A stretch of DNA of 56,230 nt from Acetobacteraceae bacterium (GTDB taxonomy: Bacteria; Pseudomonadota; Alphaproteobacteria; Acetobacterales; Acetobacteraceae): contig JANXTL010000066.1 in the NCBI GenBank assembly GCA_025352375.1, positions 1 through 56,230 of the forward strand, read 5' to 3'. Under the pieces are notes generated by a model. That model saw only the letters and a program-made list of their open reading frames with translations. It was not told the DNA's origin and did not search any database. The position numbers and the translations under genes are program-made. Every line of letters starts with the position of its first letter. Position 1 is the first letter of the stretch. Below, piece by piece: positions 15,071 through 23,690 of the stretch.

Positions 15071-15960
15071 CGCCCCTTCCCGCGTCAGTCGACGAAACTG
15101 CCAAACTGCTGGCGGCGCAGGGCTACATCGCCGACCGCGAGCTTGCGACGACGGTGCATCTGTCGCTGGCGATGAACCGCCCGCTGTTCCTGGAAGGCGA
15201 GCCCGGCACCGGCAAGACCGAAATCGCCAAGGTGCTGGCAGCCGGCCTCAACCGCCGGCTGGTGCGGCTGCAATGCTACGACGGCATGGACCTGTCCGCC
15301 GCCGCGTACGAGTGGGACCACGCCCGCCAACTCATGGCCATCCGCCTGGCCGAGGCCGGCGGCCGCACCGATCGCACCGAGCTGGCCAACGACATCTACA
15401 CCCGCGAATTCCTACAGGCTCGGCCGTTGCTGTCGGCCATCGACCCCGACCTGCCCCCGGCGGTGTTGCTGATCGATGAACTGGACCGCGCAGACGAACC
15501 GTTCGAGGCGTTTTTGCTGGAACTGCTGGCGGATTTCCAGATCACCGTGCCGGAACTGGGAACGGTGAAGGCCAAGATCGCGCCGGTGGTAGTACTGACG
15601 TCAAACCGCACGCGCGAAGTGCACGACGCCATCCGCCGCAGATGCCTCTATCACTGGGTTGCATACCCCGACGCCGCGCGAGAACGCGCCATCCTCGCCG
15701 CCAAGGCCCCCGGTGTGCCGGCCCTGCTGGCCGGGCAGGTGGTGAATTTCGTGCAACGCCTGCGCAATGAGGAGCTGTTCAAGCTTCCTGGCGTCGCCGA
15801 AACCATCGATTGGGCGCAGGCACTGACCTATCTGAACAAGACCGAGCTCACCTCCGGCGACGTCGATGAGACGCTGGGCGTGCTGCTGAAATACCAGGAC
15901 GACATCGCCAAAGTGAAGGGCGCCGAGGCCGCCCGGCTGGTAGTCGAGGCCAGCATTTAA
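15067..15960 (+). CDS. coxD: MoxR/CoxD-type AAA+ ATPase
   Basis: A 297-residue AAA+ ATPase of the MoxR family. Walker A GEPGTGKT (residues 44-51), Walker B VLLIDELDRADEPFEAFLLE, sensor 1 VVVLTSNRTREVHDA and the following RRRCLYHW are all visible. In the carboxydotroph system CoxD works as a chaperone, with the VWA protein CoxE, to build the CuSMo cluster of CO dehydrogenase; related pairs mature other Mo-hydroxylases. Start is GTG overlapping the coxG stop. The usual next gene coxE (VWA) is missing; a sulfite-oxidase-family gene follows after 115 bp. Confidence 0.88.
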   Translation: MTPLPASVDETAKLLAAQGYIADRELATTVHLSLAMNRPLFLEGEPGTGKTEIAKVLAAGLNRRLVRLQCYDGMDLSAAAYEWDHARQLMAIRLAEAGGRTDRTELANDIYTREFLQARPLLSAIDPDLPPAVLLIDELDRADEPFEAFLLELLADFQITVPELGTVKAKIAPVVVLTSNRTREVHDAIRRRCLYHWVAYPDAARERAILAAKAPGVPALLAGQVVNFVQRLRNEELFKLPGVAETIDWAQALTYLNKTELTSGDVDETLGVLLKYQDDIAKVKGAEAARLVVEASI

Positions 15961-16075
15961 CCACTGCGCCGCAAAAATTTAGGATAAAGCCGCCCAACAA
16001 TCGGCGGTTGCTGGTATTTTCTTCTGCCTCCGTCAAATCTTGGATCTGGACGACACCAGAACCGAGGGGACTCAC

Positions 16076-17284
16076 ATGCAGCGCCGCGCCATGTTGACTG
16101 GGCTTGGGGCCGTTGCGGCCTCGGGCGCTCAGGCTGCTCAAAAGCCGAACTGGATGAGCGCGGCATTGCCGGACGGCACGCGGGAGGAAGCGATGCTTGA
16201 GCGCCTTCCCGGCAAACAGCCGCTGATCAAGCTCACCGAGCGGCCGCCCAATTTCGAAACTCCCATCGACGCGTTCGGTACTGCGATCACGCCGAACGAC
16301 CGGTTTTTCGTGCGCTACCACTTGGCCGATATCCCATCGATGGACGCACTGAAAAACTGGTCTCTGACGGTTGGCGGCGACGCGGCGGAACGTCAGGTCA
16401 AGTACACCATGGCCGACCTGAAGAAGGATTTTGCCCAGGCCGAGATCGCCGCGGTCTGCCAATGCTCCGGCAATCGGCGCGGGCTGTTCGATCCGCATGT
16501 GCCGGGTGTGCAATGGGGCTACGGCGCCATGGGCAACGCCGTGTGGCGTGGCGTTCGCCTGAAGGACGTGCTGGCCAAGGCCGGTGTGAAGCCTGGCGCC
16601 ATCGAGGTTTGGTTTGGCGGCGCGGACGGGCCGGTCATGCCCGCGACCCCGGCATTCCGGAAAAGCCTGCCCGTGGCGTTGGCGCAGCGGGACGATGTCA
16701 TCATCGCCACCACCATGAACGGCCAGCCGTTGCCGCATTTGAACGGTTTTCCGGCGCGGTTGATCGTGCCCGGCTGGACCGGCACATACTGGATAAAGCA
16801 CCTCAACTCGATCGAGATCAGCACCAAACCGCTGCCCAATTTCTGGACCCAGAAGGCGTATCGCGTGCCCGCGGGGCTGTTCCCGGTCGATCTGCCGTTC
16901 ACCAGTCAACTGGACGCCAACACTTGGCCAATCACCGAAATCGTGGTGAACGCGGTCATCGCCGCGCCGCTGGATGGATCGAAGGCTACCCGATCGGGAT
17001 TCACCGTACGCGGCGTGGCCTGGGATCGCGGCCACGGAATCAAAACGGTGGAAGTATCCTTCGACGGCGGCAAAACTTGGCAACCCGCCGCGCTCGGCAA
17101 GGACCTGGGGAAATACGCCTTTCGGGAGTTCAGCCTCGCATCCGGAACCTTACCCCTCGGGCCGTGCGTCGTTTCGGCCCGAGCGGTGGCAAATAACGGG
17201 GAAACGCAGGCGGTGACGCTGGTGAAGAACCCCGCCGGTTACCACCACAACGTGCCGCAAACCCTGACGGTGACAGTGGCATGA
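16076..17284 (+). CDS. sulfite dehydrogenase-type Mo enzyme (SorA/SoxC-like)
   Basis: A 402-residue exported enzyme of the sulfite oxidase family. The N-terminus MQRRAMLTGLGAVAASGAQA resembles a Tat signal with a shortened RR motif. The molybdenum cysteine lies in AVCQCSGNRRG (Cys130), followed by WGYGAMGNAVWRGVRLKDVL; substrate and dimerisation parts are in HLNGFPARLIVPGWTGTYW and the C-terminal Ig-like domain (FTVRGVAWDRGHGIKTVEVS). The downstream c-type cytochrome overlaps its stop (ATGA), the layout of SorAB sulfite dehydrogenases, so it probably oxidises sulfite in the periplasm and hands electrons to that cytochrome. ATG at 16076 has GAGGGG before it; an earlier in-frame start is rejected. 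Confidence 0.9.
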   Translation: MQRRAMLTGLGAVAASGAQAAQKPNWMSAALPDGTREEAMLERLPGKQPLIKLTERPPNFETPIDAFGTAITPNDRFFVRYHLADIPSMDALKNWSLTVGGDAAERQVKYTMADLKKDFAQAEIAAVCQCSGNRRGLFDPHVPGVQWGYGAMGNAVWRGVRLKDVLAKAGVKPGAIEVWFGGADGPVMPATPAFRKSLPVALAQRDDVIIATTMNGQPLPHLNGFPARLIVPGWTGTYWIKHLNSIEISTKPLPNFWTQKAYRVPAGLFPVDLPFTSQLDANTWPITEIVVNAVIAAPLDGSKATRSGFTVRGVAWDRGHGIKTVEVSFDGGKTWQPAALGKDLGKYAFREFSLASGTLPLGPCVVSARAVANNGETQAVTLVKNPAGYHHNVPQTLTVTVA

Positions 17285-17565
17285 GGACCATGGCCATGTT
17301 TCGGATTTTTGTCGGCGCCGGCCTGCTGCTGTCCGGTCCCGCCCTCGCGCAATTGAAACCCGGCGCGGGCATGGACACGGTGGAGGCCAACTGCGCCGCC
17401 TGCCACAGCACCGACTACATCAGAATGAACGCGCCCTTCCTGACGGAGCAGGTCTGGAAGGCCGAAGTCGCCAAGATGCGCACCGCCTTCGGATCGCCAA
17501 TCGACGACGCGGTCGCGGCGGAGATCGTGCAGTATCTAACCGCGCAGTACGGGCCGAAGAAGTAG
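17281..17565 (+). CDS. small c-type cytochrome, electron acceptor of the sulfite dehydrogenase (SorB-like)
   Basis: A 94-residue monohaem cytochrome. A signal peptide (MFRIFVGAGLLLSGPALAQ) is followed by NCAACHSTDYI, with Cys38, Cys41 and axial His42; the distal ligand is most likely Met66 in VAKMRTAFGSPI. The C-terminal DDAVAAEIVQYLTAQYG is typical of SorB. It overlaps the Mo subunit gene by 4 nt and ends 1 bp before the convergent PhyH gene. The two proteins would form a periplasmic heterodimer passing electrons to a larger cytochrome. Confidence 0.9.
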   Translation: MRTMAMFRIFVGAGLLLSGPALAQLKPGAGMDTVEANCAACHSTDYIRMNAPFLTEQVWKAEVAKMRTAFGSPIDDAVAAEIVQYLTAQYGPKK

Positions 17566-17566
17566 C

Positions 17567-18367
17567 CTACTCCGCCGCCAGTTTGTATCGCGACGCCGCG
17601 TAGCGCATCAGCGCGTCGTCGTCGGTCGGGATAATGGGGGAAAAGTCGGTGTGCGCGATCCACTCCGCCCGCGTCGGTGTGCGGATGTAGTTCGAAACCG
17701 CGTTTAAAGTCAGGTAGACGATCTTCCTCGGGTATGGCGTGATATTCCCCGCCGACCCGTGCACCAAATTGCCGTGGAACAGCAGCAGCCCGCCGGCTTT
17801 GCCGGTCGGTGCCACGATGCCGCCATCGTCCACCAGCTTGGTCACAGTCTCCTCATCCAGCGTCCACAGCGGATAGGACGTGGTGGTCACGTCGTGCTCG
17901 GCTTTCAGCACGCCGGCCGTGTGGCTGCGGGGGACCAGCATCAGGGGTCCGTTGATCGGCATCACCTCATCGAGGAACACGGCGATGTTCATGGCCCGAG
18001 GCTCCGGCATGCCGTCATCGCGCGCCCAGGTGCCGTAATCCTGGTGCCACTGCCACACGTCGCCGGTGAAGGACGCTTTGGCGTTGATCTTGTATTGGTG
18101 CATGTAAACCTGCTCGCCGAACAGCTGCTCGACCGGGTCGATCATGCGCGGGTGTTTGCCCAGCAGGCCGTGTGCCTCATTGTACAAATGGGCGGCGAAG
18201 GCGGTGCGGGGTGCGCCCGAGCGTTCGCGCCAGACTTCGGGGCGTTCCTGGGCGTAGATGCTTTCCGCTTCCTCCCGCAGGACCGCGATTTCCTTCGGCC
18301 GGAAGGTCTCGGGCAGGAACAGGTAGCCTTCGTCGCGGAACTGGCGGATCTGGGCTTCGGTCAGCAT
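17567..18367 (-). CDS. phytanoyl-CoA dioxygenase (PhyH) family Fe(II)/2-oxoglutarate oxygenase
   Basis: A 266-residue double-stranded beta-helix oxygenase. The iron-binding His-x-Asp is in VWQWHQDYGTWARDDGM, the distal histidine in LLLFHGNLVHGSAGNI, and the 2-oxoglutarate-binding arginine probably in PRKIVYLTLN. The start MLTEAQIRQFRDEGYLFLP is the classical PhyH opening. The WHQDYGTW stretch resembles ectoine hydroxylase relatives, but no ectoine genes are nearby, so the substrate is left open. It faces the sulfite dehydrogenase genes end to end and has a small divergent partner gene upstream on the same strand at 18429. Confidence 0.88.
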   Translation of the reverse strand: MLTEAQIRQFRDEGYLFLPETFRPKEIAVLREEAESIYAQERPEVWRERSGAPRTAFAAHLYNEAHGLLGKHPRMIDPVEQLFGEQVYMHQYKINAKASFTGDVWQWHQDYGTWARDDGMPEPRAMNIAVFLDEVMPINGPLMLVPRSHTAGVLKAEHDVTTTSYPLWTLDEETVTKLVDDGGIVAPTGKAGGLLLFHGNLVHGSAGNITPYPRKIVYLTLNAVSNYIRTPTRAEWIAHTDFSPIIPTDDDALMRYAASRYKLAAE

Positions 18368-18428
18368 GGCGTATGCTCCTGCTTGGTTGGTACGTTGAGG
18401 CGGGTAATATACCTTAGCGTGCCCGCTG

Positions 18429-18623
18429 TCATCCCGCTGCTAAACGATGAATGGGGGGCGCCAGTTTTGCGCCGATGGTCTCGTGATCCATGCGCAGGCC
18501 GGCATTTTTGTTCAGATACCTATCCGGATCGAACCCGCATGCCAGCACGCAGCGCGCCAAGGTATCGCTATCCCAAAAACCGGATTTACGTGCGACGGCC
18601 GCAGCCCGATCCGGACGGGGCAT
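18429..18623 (-). CDS. hypothetical 64-residue protein
   Basis: A short ORF supported by a good ribosome site (AGGAGAA six bases before the ATG at 18623). The product opens MPRPDRAAAVARKSGFWDSD, then has LARCVLACGFDPDRYLNKN and a tail LAPPIHRLAAG. No signal peptide or membrane segment; two cysteines. It lies in the 329-bp gap between the PhyH gene and the amidohydrolase, upstream of and on the same strand as PhyH, with 61 bp between them. I do not recognise a family. It could be the first gene of the PhyH transcript. Confidence 0.5.
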   Translation of the reverse strand: MPRPDRAAAVARKSGFWDSDTLARCVLACGFDPDRYLNKNAGLRMDHETIGAKLAPPIHRLAAG

Positions 18624-18696
18624 GGTTCTTCTCCTGCTTGACGGCGCGGCGACCTGCCCCGAACCTTCTTCTGCCCGTTCACGAGGATTAGCAGAC

Positions 18697-19728
18697 ATGT
18701 CCGACGCGCCGAAACTGGTTTTGAGCCACCCCGTCCCCAACCCGGCCTGGCTGGCCCGGTTGACCGAAGATATCCTGGAACCTGAACTACCTATCGTCGA
18801 TCCGCACCATCATCTGTGGGACCACAGCGGCAATCCTTATCTTCTGGATCAACTGCTGGCGGACACCGGATCGGGCCACAACGTCGTCGCGACCGTTTTC
18901 CTCCAGTGCTTCTGGGCCTACCGCACATCCGGACCGGAGGAGATGAAGCCGGTCGGGGAGACGGAATTCGTCGCCGGGGTCGCCGCCGAGGCCGAGCGCC
19001 GTCGGGTGAAAACCCGGGTCGCCGCCGGAATCGTCGGCTACACCGATTTCCGGCAGGGCGAGAAAGTGGATGCTGTGCTGGAAGCCCACATCGAAGCCGG
19101 CGCCGGCCGCTTCCGCGGCATTCGGCAAATTACCGCTCGACATAAGGCGTTCCTGGCGAGCATGGCAACGCCCCCGGATTTCGGCCTGATGGCCGATCCG
19201 GACTTCCGAGCGGGGTTCGCATTGCTGGAGAAATACGGATTGTCGTACGATGCGTGGCTGTATCATACGCAGATCGGCGAACTGGTCGATTTGGCGCGCG
19301 CCTTCCCGGACGTGCCGATGGTGCTGAACCACGTCGGCGGTCCGTTGGGCGTAGGACCGTATCGTGGTCGCGGCGATGAAGTCTATGCGGAGTGGCGTGC
19401 GGGAATAAAGGTTTTGGCGGGGTGCGAGAATGTCCGCATGAAGCTCGGCGGACTGGCCATGGTGGTGAATGGTTTCGACTTCCACGAAAATATTCTGCCG
19501 CCGTCGTCGGGCGAACTGGCCGACGCGTGGCGCCCATACATGGAAGCGCTGATCGAGGATTTCGGGGCGAACCGCTGCATGTTCGAGAGCAACTTTCCGG
19601 TGGACAAAGCGATGTGCTCCTACCCCGTCCTTTGGAACGCGTTCAAGCGCATCGCGGCCGGGTGCTCGGCTGCCGAGAAAGCGTCGCTGTTCCACGACAC
19701 GGCCGCGGGATTCTACCGGTTGGGGTAG
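18697..19728 (+). CDS. amidohydrolase-2 family metal-dependent hydrolase
   Basis: A 343-residue TIM-barrel hydrolase. The first metal motif is PIVDPHHHLWDHSGNPY (His-x-His), with further candidate ligands in PMVLNHVGGPLG (His) and RCMFESNFPVDKA at the end of the barrel, where the family has its Asp/Ser cluster. Relatives include lactonases and 2-pyrone-4,6-dicarboxylate-type hydrolases acting on ring-opened acids. The ATG at 18697 follows an ACGAGGA site. It stands alone; neighbours are an unknown small gene and, after 249 bp, the convergent acyl-CoA ligase. Confidence 0.88.
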   Translation: MSDAPKLVLSHPVPNPAWLARLTEDILEPELPIVDPHHHLWDHSGNPYLLDQLLADTGSGHNVVATVFLQCFWAYRTSGPEEMKPVGETEFVAGVAAEAERRRVKTRVAAGIVGYTDFRQGEKVDAVLEAHIEAGAGRFRGIRQITARHKAFLASMATPPDFGLMADPDFRAGFALLEKYGLSYDAWLYHTQIGELVDLARAFPDVPMVLNHVGGPLGVGPYRGRGDEVYAEWRAGIKVLAGCENVRMKLGGLAMVVNGFDFHENILPPSSGELADAWRPYMEALIEDFGANRCMFESNFPVDKAMCSYPVLWNAFKRIAAGCSAAEKASLFHDTAAGFYRLG

Positions 19729-19794
19729 GATCGTGCGGTGGTCAATATAGTTCAAACGCCGCGTCCGAGCGGTATGCTCGGTCGGAAGGTTCCT

Positions 19795-19896
19795 CGCGAA
19801 GAGCGCGAAGGAAGATGACGCCGCGAAGAATCGCGAAGAGTAGCCGAACGGACCGGAACTATGAACGGTTAACCCGAGCTGCTTCGCGGTTCTTCG
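19795..19896. repeat. CGCGAAG-rich intergenic repeat with inverted copy
   Basis: CGCGAAGAGCGCGAAG (19795-19810) and CGCGAAGAATCGCGAAG (19822-19838) are followed by an inverted version CTTCGCGGTTCTTCG (19882-19896), so the RNA could fold into a long hairpin between the two convergent genes. It fills most of the 249-bp gap between them and may serve as a two-way transcription barrier. Confidence 0.6.
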
Positions 19897-19977
19897 TGGC
19901 TTTGAACCTCCGCGCCGTTCGTGAGGAACCTTGCGGCAGAACAGACCGACCGTCGCTGCGTGCGCGGCTCCCGCGCT

Positions 19978-21555
19978 TCATGGGCTCAACCGCCCTTCCT
20001 TCAACCACTCCCGGAGCACGTTCTTCGCCAGCTTGCCCGTCGGCCCGTGCGGAAGGTCGTCAACAAAGCAAACCGAATCCGGCAGCCACCATTTCGGCAC
20101 GATCCCGGACAGATGGGCCCGCAGATCGTCCTCCGTCAGCCCGCCCCCCGGCCGGGGCACCACGACCAGAAACGGGCGTTCCTGCCATTTCGGATGCGGG
20201 ATGGCGAGGACCGCCGCCTCCAGCACGCCGGGATGGCGCAAGGCGGCGTCCTCCAGCGCCTGGCTGCTGATCCACTCGCCGCCGGATTTCACCATGTCCT
20301 TGGCGCGGTCCAGCAGATGCAGGGTGTTGTCCGGGTCGATGGCGGCGATGTCACCGGTTTCCATCCAGCCGTCCTCGGTCTGGAATTCCACTTCCGGGCG
20401 GCGGAAATATGCCCCGGCGACCCAATGCCCGCGCACCTGGAGCAGGCCCGGCGATTTCCCGTCGCGGGCCACCGGGGCACCAGACTCATGCACGATGCGT
20501 ATCTGGTTGCCGTAAAGCGGTTTACCCTGGGTGCGCATGACGGCAAGGTCATCTCGGGCGAACGACATCGTCGAACCTGACGTCGTCTCCGTCATCCCCC
20601 AGCCGTGGATGGTGCGCACGCCGTAATCGCGCAGATAAGCCTCCATCATCGCGGCGGGCGGCGCGGTGCCACCAGAAAAAATTCGGTTCAGACGGCCGAG
20701 GCGCAGCCCATGCGACCGGCAATGTTCCAACAGGCCCAGCCAGATCGTGGGCACGCCGGGGCCGACGGTGATGCCTTCCTCGACGATCAGCCGGTGCAGG
20801 AACGCGGTGTCGGCGCTGCGGCCGGGCAGCACCAGCTTGGCCCCGAACATTGGCCCGAAGAACGGGACCGCCCAGCCATTGCAATGGAAAAATCCCGGCA
20901 CGGCCAGGATCGCATCGTCCGCGCACAAGCCCCAGCCGTTGCCGCCGCCGGTCGACATCGCGTTCAGAACGGTGCCGCGGTGGCTATACAGCGCACCCTT
21001 CGGTGCCCCGGTGGTGCCGGAGGTGAAGCACAGCAGCGCCGCCGTGCGTTCCTCGAATATCGGCCAGACGAAATCGGGATCGCCGGCATCGATCAGGTCC
21101 TCGTAGCACACGACTCCAGGCAGCGTGGTCGCGGGCATTGCCGATCGCGGCGCCATGATGACGAAATCCTCGACCGACGGGAGTTGCGGCCGCAACGATT
21201 CTGCCAACGCGAGCGTATCGAGGTCGATGAACAGCGTACGGCAGCCCGCGAAATCGATCGTATAGGCGATCTGCGCCGGCGGCAGCCGGGGATTGGCCGT
21301 GTGCAGCACCGATCCGATGCCGGTGACTGCGTAGAATAATTCCAGGTGCCGGTGGGTATTCCAGGCCAGCGAGCCAACCATCTCCCCCTTCAGCAACGAC
21401 CCCAACCGCCGAGCGCGCGATGCGACGGAAGCGTAGTCGGTGCGGATTGTTTCGGCGTGACCGTGGGATATAATCTCGGTCGCACCGTAATTCGCCGCCC
21501 CGTGCTCCAGCACGGTCGACAGCAGCAGCGGAAAATCCTGATTAAGGCCCAGCAT
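19978..21555 (-). CDS. fatty-acyl/aryl-CoA ligase (AMP-forming)
   Basis: A 525-residue ANL-superfamily ligase of normal length. The P-loop-like A3 motif is LLCFTSGTTGAPKGALYSH, the A5 motif IHGWGMTETTSGS, A7/A8 are WMETGDIAAIDPDNTLHLLDRAKD and MVKSGGEWISSQALED, and the catalytic lysine near the end is in GPTGKLAKNVLREW. It resembles the branch of medium/long-chain and methylthiopropionyl-CoA ligases; the acid used cannot be told. On the minus strand it follows the CDO-like cupin and ferredoxin genes with a 12-bp gap, so the three are probably one transcript. Confidence 0.92.
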   Translation of the reverse strand: MLGLNQDFPLLLSTVLEHGAANYGATEIISHGHAETIRTDYASVASRARRLGSLLKGEMVGSLAWNTHRHLELFYAVTGIGSVLHTANPRLPPAQIAYTIDFAGCRTLFIDLDTLALAESLRPQLPSVEDFVIMAPRSAMPATTLPGVVCYEDLIDAGDPDFVWPIFEERTAALLCFTSGTTGAPKGALYSHRGTVLNAMSTGGGNGWGLCADDAILAVPGFFHCNGWAVPFFGPMFGAKLVLPGRSADTAFLHRLIVEEGITVGPGVPTIWLGLLEHCRSHGLRLGRLNRIFSGGTAPPAAMMEAYLRDYGVRTIHGWGMTETTSGSTMSFARDDLAVMRTQGKPLYGNQIRIVHESGAPVARDGKSPGLLQVRGHWVAGAYFRRPEVEFQTEDGWMETGDIAAIDPDNTLHLLDRAKDMVKSGGEWISSQALEDAALRHPGVLEAAVLAIPHPKWQERPFLVVVPRPGGGLTEDDLRAHLSGIVPKWWLPDSVCFVDDLPHGPTGKLAKNVLREWLKEGRLSP

Positions 21556-21567
21556 GTCCTAAACCGA

Positions 21568-21861
21568 TCATCGCCCCCCACGCCCCAACCACCTAATCCC
21601 CACATCCGACCGGGGCCGTGCTCGGCAGGCCAAAGTCTGCCCGGCCGCGACTTGCCCGGGGGTCAAGGAGGCATCGCCACGCGGCATCATATCCACCGTC
21701 CCTTCGGACAAAAGCGACACGCATTGCCCGCAATTGCCGGATGCACAGGCATAGGGGTAATCGATTCCGGCGGTCACCGCCGCGTGCAGGATCGTTTGGT
21801 CGGGCGCGCAGGCGATTTTCTGCCCGGTATTGCCGATGGTGACCGTAAACATAACGCTCAT
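21568..21861 (-). CDS. plant-type [2Fe-2S] ferredoxin
   Basis: A 97-residue ferredoxin. Cluster ligands are in YACASGNCGQCVSLL (Cys-x4-Cys-x2-Cys) and the fourth in GQTLACRARPRSDV. It would shuttle single electrons to an oxygenase or reductase. The start ATG overlaps the stop of the CDO-like gene (ATGA), and the acyl-CoA ligase follows 12 bp downstream. No reductase or oxygenase partner is coded in the same run, so the partner may be elsewhere. Confidence 0.9.
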   Translation of the reverse strand: MSVMFTVTIGNTGQKIACAPDQTILHAAVTAGIDYPYACASGNCGQCVSLLSEGTVDMMPRGDASLTPGQVAAGQTLACRARPRSDVGIRWLGRGGR

Positions 21862-22430
21862 GCCGCCAGCCGCTTCGACGGGGATGCTCTTGTCGATCCG
21901 AAATCAGGATGATACCAAACCACCGCGGGGAAGCGGGCCAAAGCGTAACCGTAGAGGGCCAATCCAATGGCGGGCTCGTTGCCTTCGACGATGGTGGAAT
22001 GAATAGCGCGATCGCTCATCGCCATACCGTGGCCGGGGCGAACCACGACCTCCCCGGTTTTGACCACAGTGCCGCTGCCGGTATCGGTCAGGCTGTAAAA
22101 TTCGTGCTTCTCGACGCCCGACACTGCTGCGTTGACGCACCAGATGCCGTGATCGTGCGGTGCGGCCTCCTTCCCCGGCATGTTGATGGTGAGGTAAAGG
22201 CCGTGGCCGTCGTTCTCCTCCACCAGCAAGGGGTGGTTACGGCCCTGCGTCACCGGCATTTCGAAGTCCGACAGCGGGAACAGATCCGAACGGGCGGCCA
22301 GCGCCACCAGCTTCAGCTTGAGGGCATGCAAGGCCGACGGGGTCGGGCCTTCGGCGTCGGTGACGGCATGCACTTGCTGCATCAAAGCGGCGCAGGCGCG
22401 CTGGCGTTTGACGGCGATGGAAAGCGGCAT
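21858..22430 (-). CDS. cysteine-dioxygenase-like cupin
   Basis: A 190-residue protein of the metal-dependent beta-barrel group that includes cysteine and 3-mercaptopropionate dioxygenases. Iron ligands are visible as His-x-His in AAPHDHGIWCVNAAVSGVEK and a third His in SDRAIHSTIV. The arginine that binds the thiol carboxylate in true CDO is not evident, so the substrate may differ. First gene of the cupin-ferredoxin-ligase run. The ATG at 22430 begins the aligned part (MPLSIAVKRQRAC); a start 12 codons upstream is possible. It is divergent from the CaiB gene at 22518. Confidence 0.75.
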   Translation of the reverse strand: MPLSIAVKRQRACAALMQQVHAVTDAEGPTPSALHALKLKLVALAARSDLFPLSDFEMPVTQGRNHPLLVEENDGHGLYLTINMPGKEAAPHDHGIWCVNAAVSGVEKHEFYSLTDTGSGTVVKTGEVVVRPGHGMAMSDRAIHSTIVEGNEPAIGLALYGYALARFPAVVWYHPDFGSTRASPSKRLAA

Positions 22431-22517
22431 GGAGAGAACATCCTGTGTTGCGACGGACCCGATCATTGCGCGTGTCCGCCGCCGCTGGCAACCTCGGTCC
22501 AACAGTCAGGAAACGCC

Positions 22518-23690
22518 ATGACCAAGCCATTGCAGGACGTTCGGATCCTCGACTTCACCACCACCATCGCCGGCCCGCATTGCACGCGGCTGATGGCCGA
22601 CCTCGGTGCGACGGTGATCAAGATCGAGGCGGCGGAGGGCGACCTACTGCGGTCCCGCCCGCCGCTGCGCAACGGCGCCAGCACGTCCTACGGCCAGTTG
22701 AACGCCGGCAAGCAGAGCATTGTGTTGGACCTCAAGCGGCCGGAGGCACGAGAGGTCGTCATGCGCCTGCTGGCGACGACCGACATTCTGGTGGAGAATT
22801 TTCGTCCGGGCGTGATGAAACGCTTCGGGCTGGATTATGCGGCGCTGAGGGACAGGCATCCGACGCTGATATATTGCGCGATTTCGGGGTATGGGCAGAC
22901 GGGGCCGTCCTCCGGTCAGGCTGCCTATGCGCCGGCGGTGCATGCGTCATCCGGCTTCGATCTGGCGCATCTGTCGTACCAGCATGGGCGCGAACGGCCG
23001 GACAATTGCGGCATCTATGTCGCCGATTACTTCACCGGCACCTACGCGTTCGGCGCCGCCATGACCGCTTTGGCGCACCGCCATGTGACCGGCCGCGGGC
23101 AGATGATCGACGTGACCATGCTCGAAACCATGCTCAGCACCCTCGGGCCGGAGGTGCAGATGGCACAGTTCGACGTGGAACCCCCAGGCCGCCCGATGTT
23201 CGGGCCGGTGCGGACGAAGAACGGCTACATCATGCCCGCCATCGCCAGCGAGCGTTCGTTCCAAGGCCTGTGCAAAGCCGCGGGGCGAGAGGATTGGCTG
23301 ACCGACCCCAGATTCGCGATCTACGGCGACCGCCGCCGCAACTGGGGTCTGCTGATCGATGAGTTGGAGGTCTGGTCGTCGACGCTGACAACCACCGAAT
23401 GCCAGGCAGCGTTCGACCGGGAGGGTGTGCCAAGCAGCCCGTACCGGACGGTGAGGGAGGTGATGCGGGACCCACAACTCGCGCATCGCGGCGCATTGGC
23501 GACGGTGCGGGATGCCGGGGGCAGCTTCCAGGTGATGAACCCCCCGTTCCGCTTTTCCAACGCCACCGTCGGCGTTGGCGGCTACGCGGCCAGTCTCGGT
23601 GAAAACACAAGAAGCGTGCTGGACGCGGCGGGCTACACCGATGCGGAAATCGGTGCGCTCGCCGCGTCGGGGGCGATTACTGAAGGGTGA
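22518..23690 (+). CDS. CaiB/BaiF family CoA-transferase
   Basis: A 390-residue class III CoA-transferase. N-terminal ILDFTTTIAGPHCTRLMADLGATVIKIE and LVENFRPGVMKRFGLDY are family hallmarks; the catalytic aspartate that forms the acyl-CoA anhydride is expected in CGIYVADYFTGTYAFG. The C-terminal DREGVPSSPYRTVREVM is also typical. CoA is moved between two organic acids in the cytoplasm; donors cannot be read. The ATG at 22518 has AGGA before it. Its 3' end overlaps the convergent TonB receptor gene by 14 bp. Confidence 0.92.
   Translation: MTKPLQDVRILDFTTTIAGPHCTRLMADLGATVIKIEAAEGDLLRSRPPLRNGASTSYGQLNAGKQSIVLDLKRPEAREVVMRLLATTDILVENFRPGVMKRFGLDYAALRDRHPTLIYCAISGYGQTGPSSGQAAYAPAVHASSGFDLAHLSYQHGRERPDNCGIYVADYFTGTYAFGAAMTALAHRHVTGRGQMIDVTMLETMLSTLGPEVQMAQFDVEPPGRPMFGPVRTKNGYIMPAIASERSFQGLCKAAGREDWLTDPRFAIYGDRRRNWGLLIDELEVWSSTLTTTECQAAFDREGVPSSPYRTVREVMRDPQLAHRGALATVRDAGGSFQVMNPPFRFSNATVGVGGYAASLGENTRSVLDAAGYTDAEIGALAASGAITEG

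Noticed and set aside
15848-17083. 411-residue minus-strand frame opposite the sulfite dehydrogenase
   Set aside because: His/Arg/Gly-rich shadow of the real gene on the plus strand; no domain recognisable.
21909-23690. 593-residue version of the first CaiB gene
   Set aside because: The first 203 residues are antisense to the CDO-like cupin; the CaiB homology starts at 22518.
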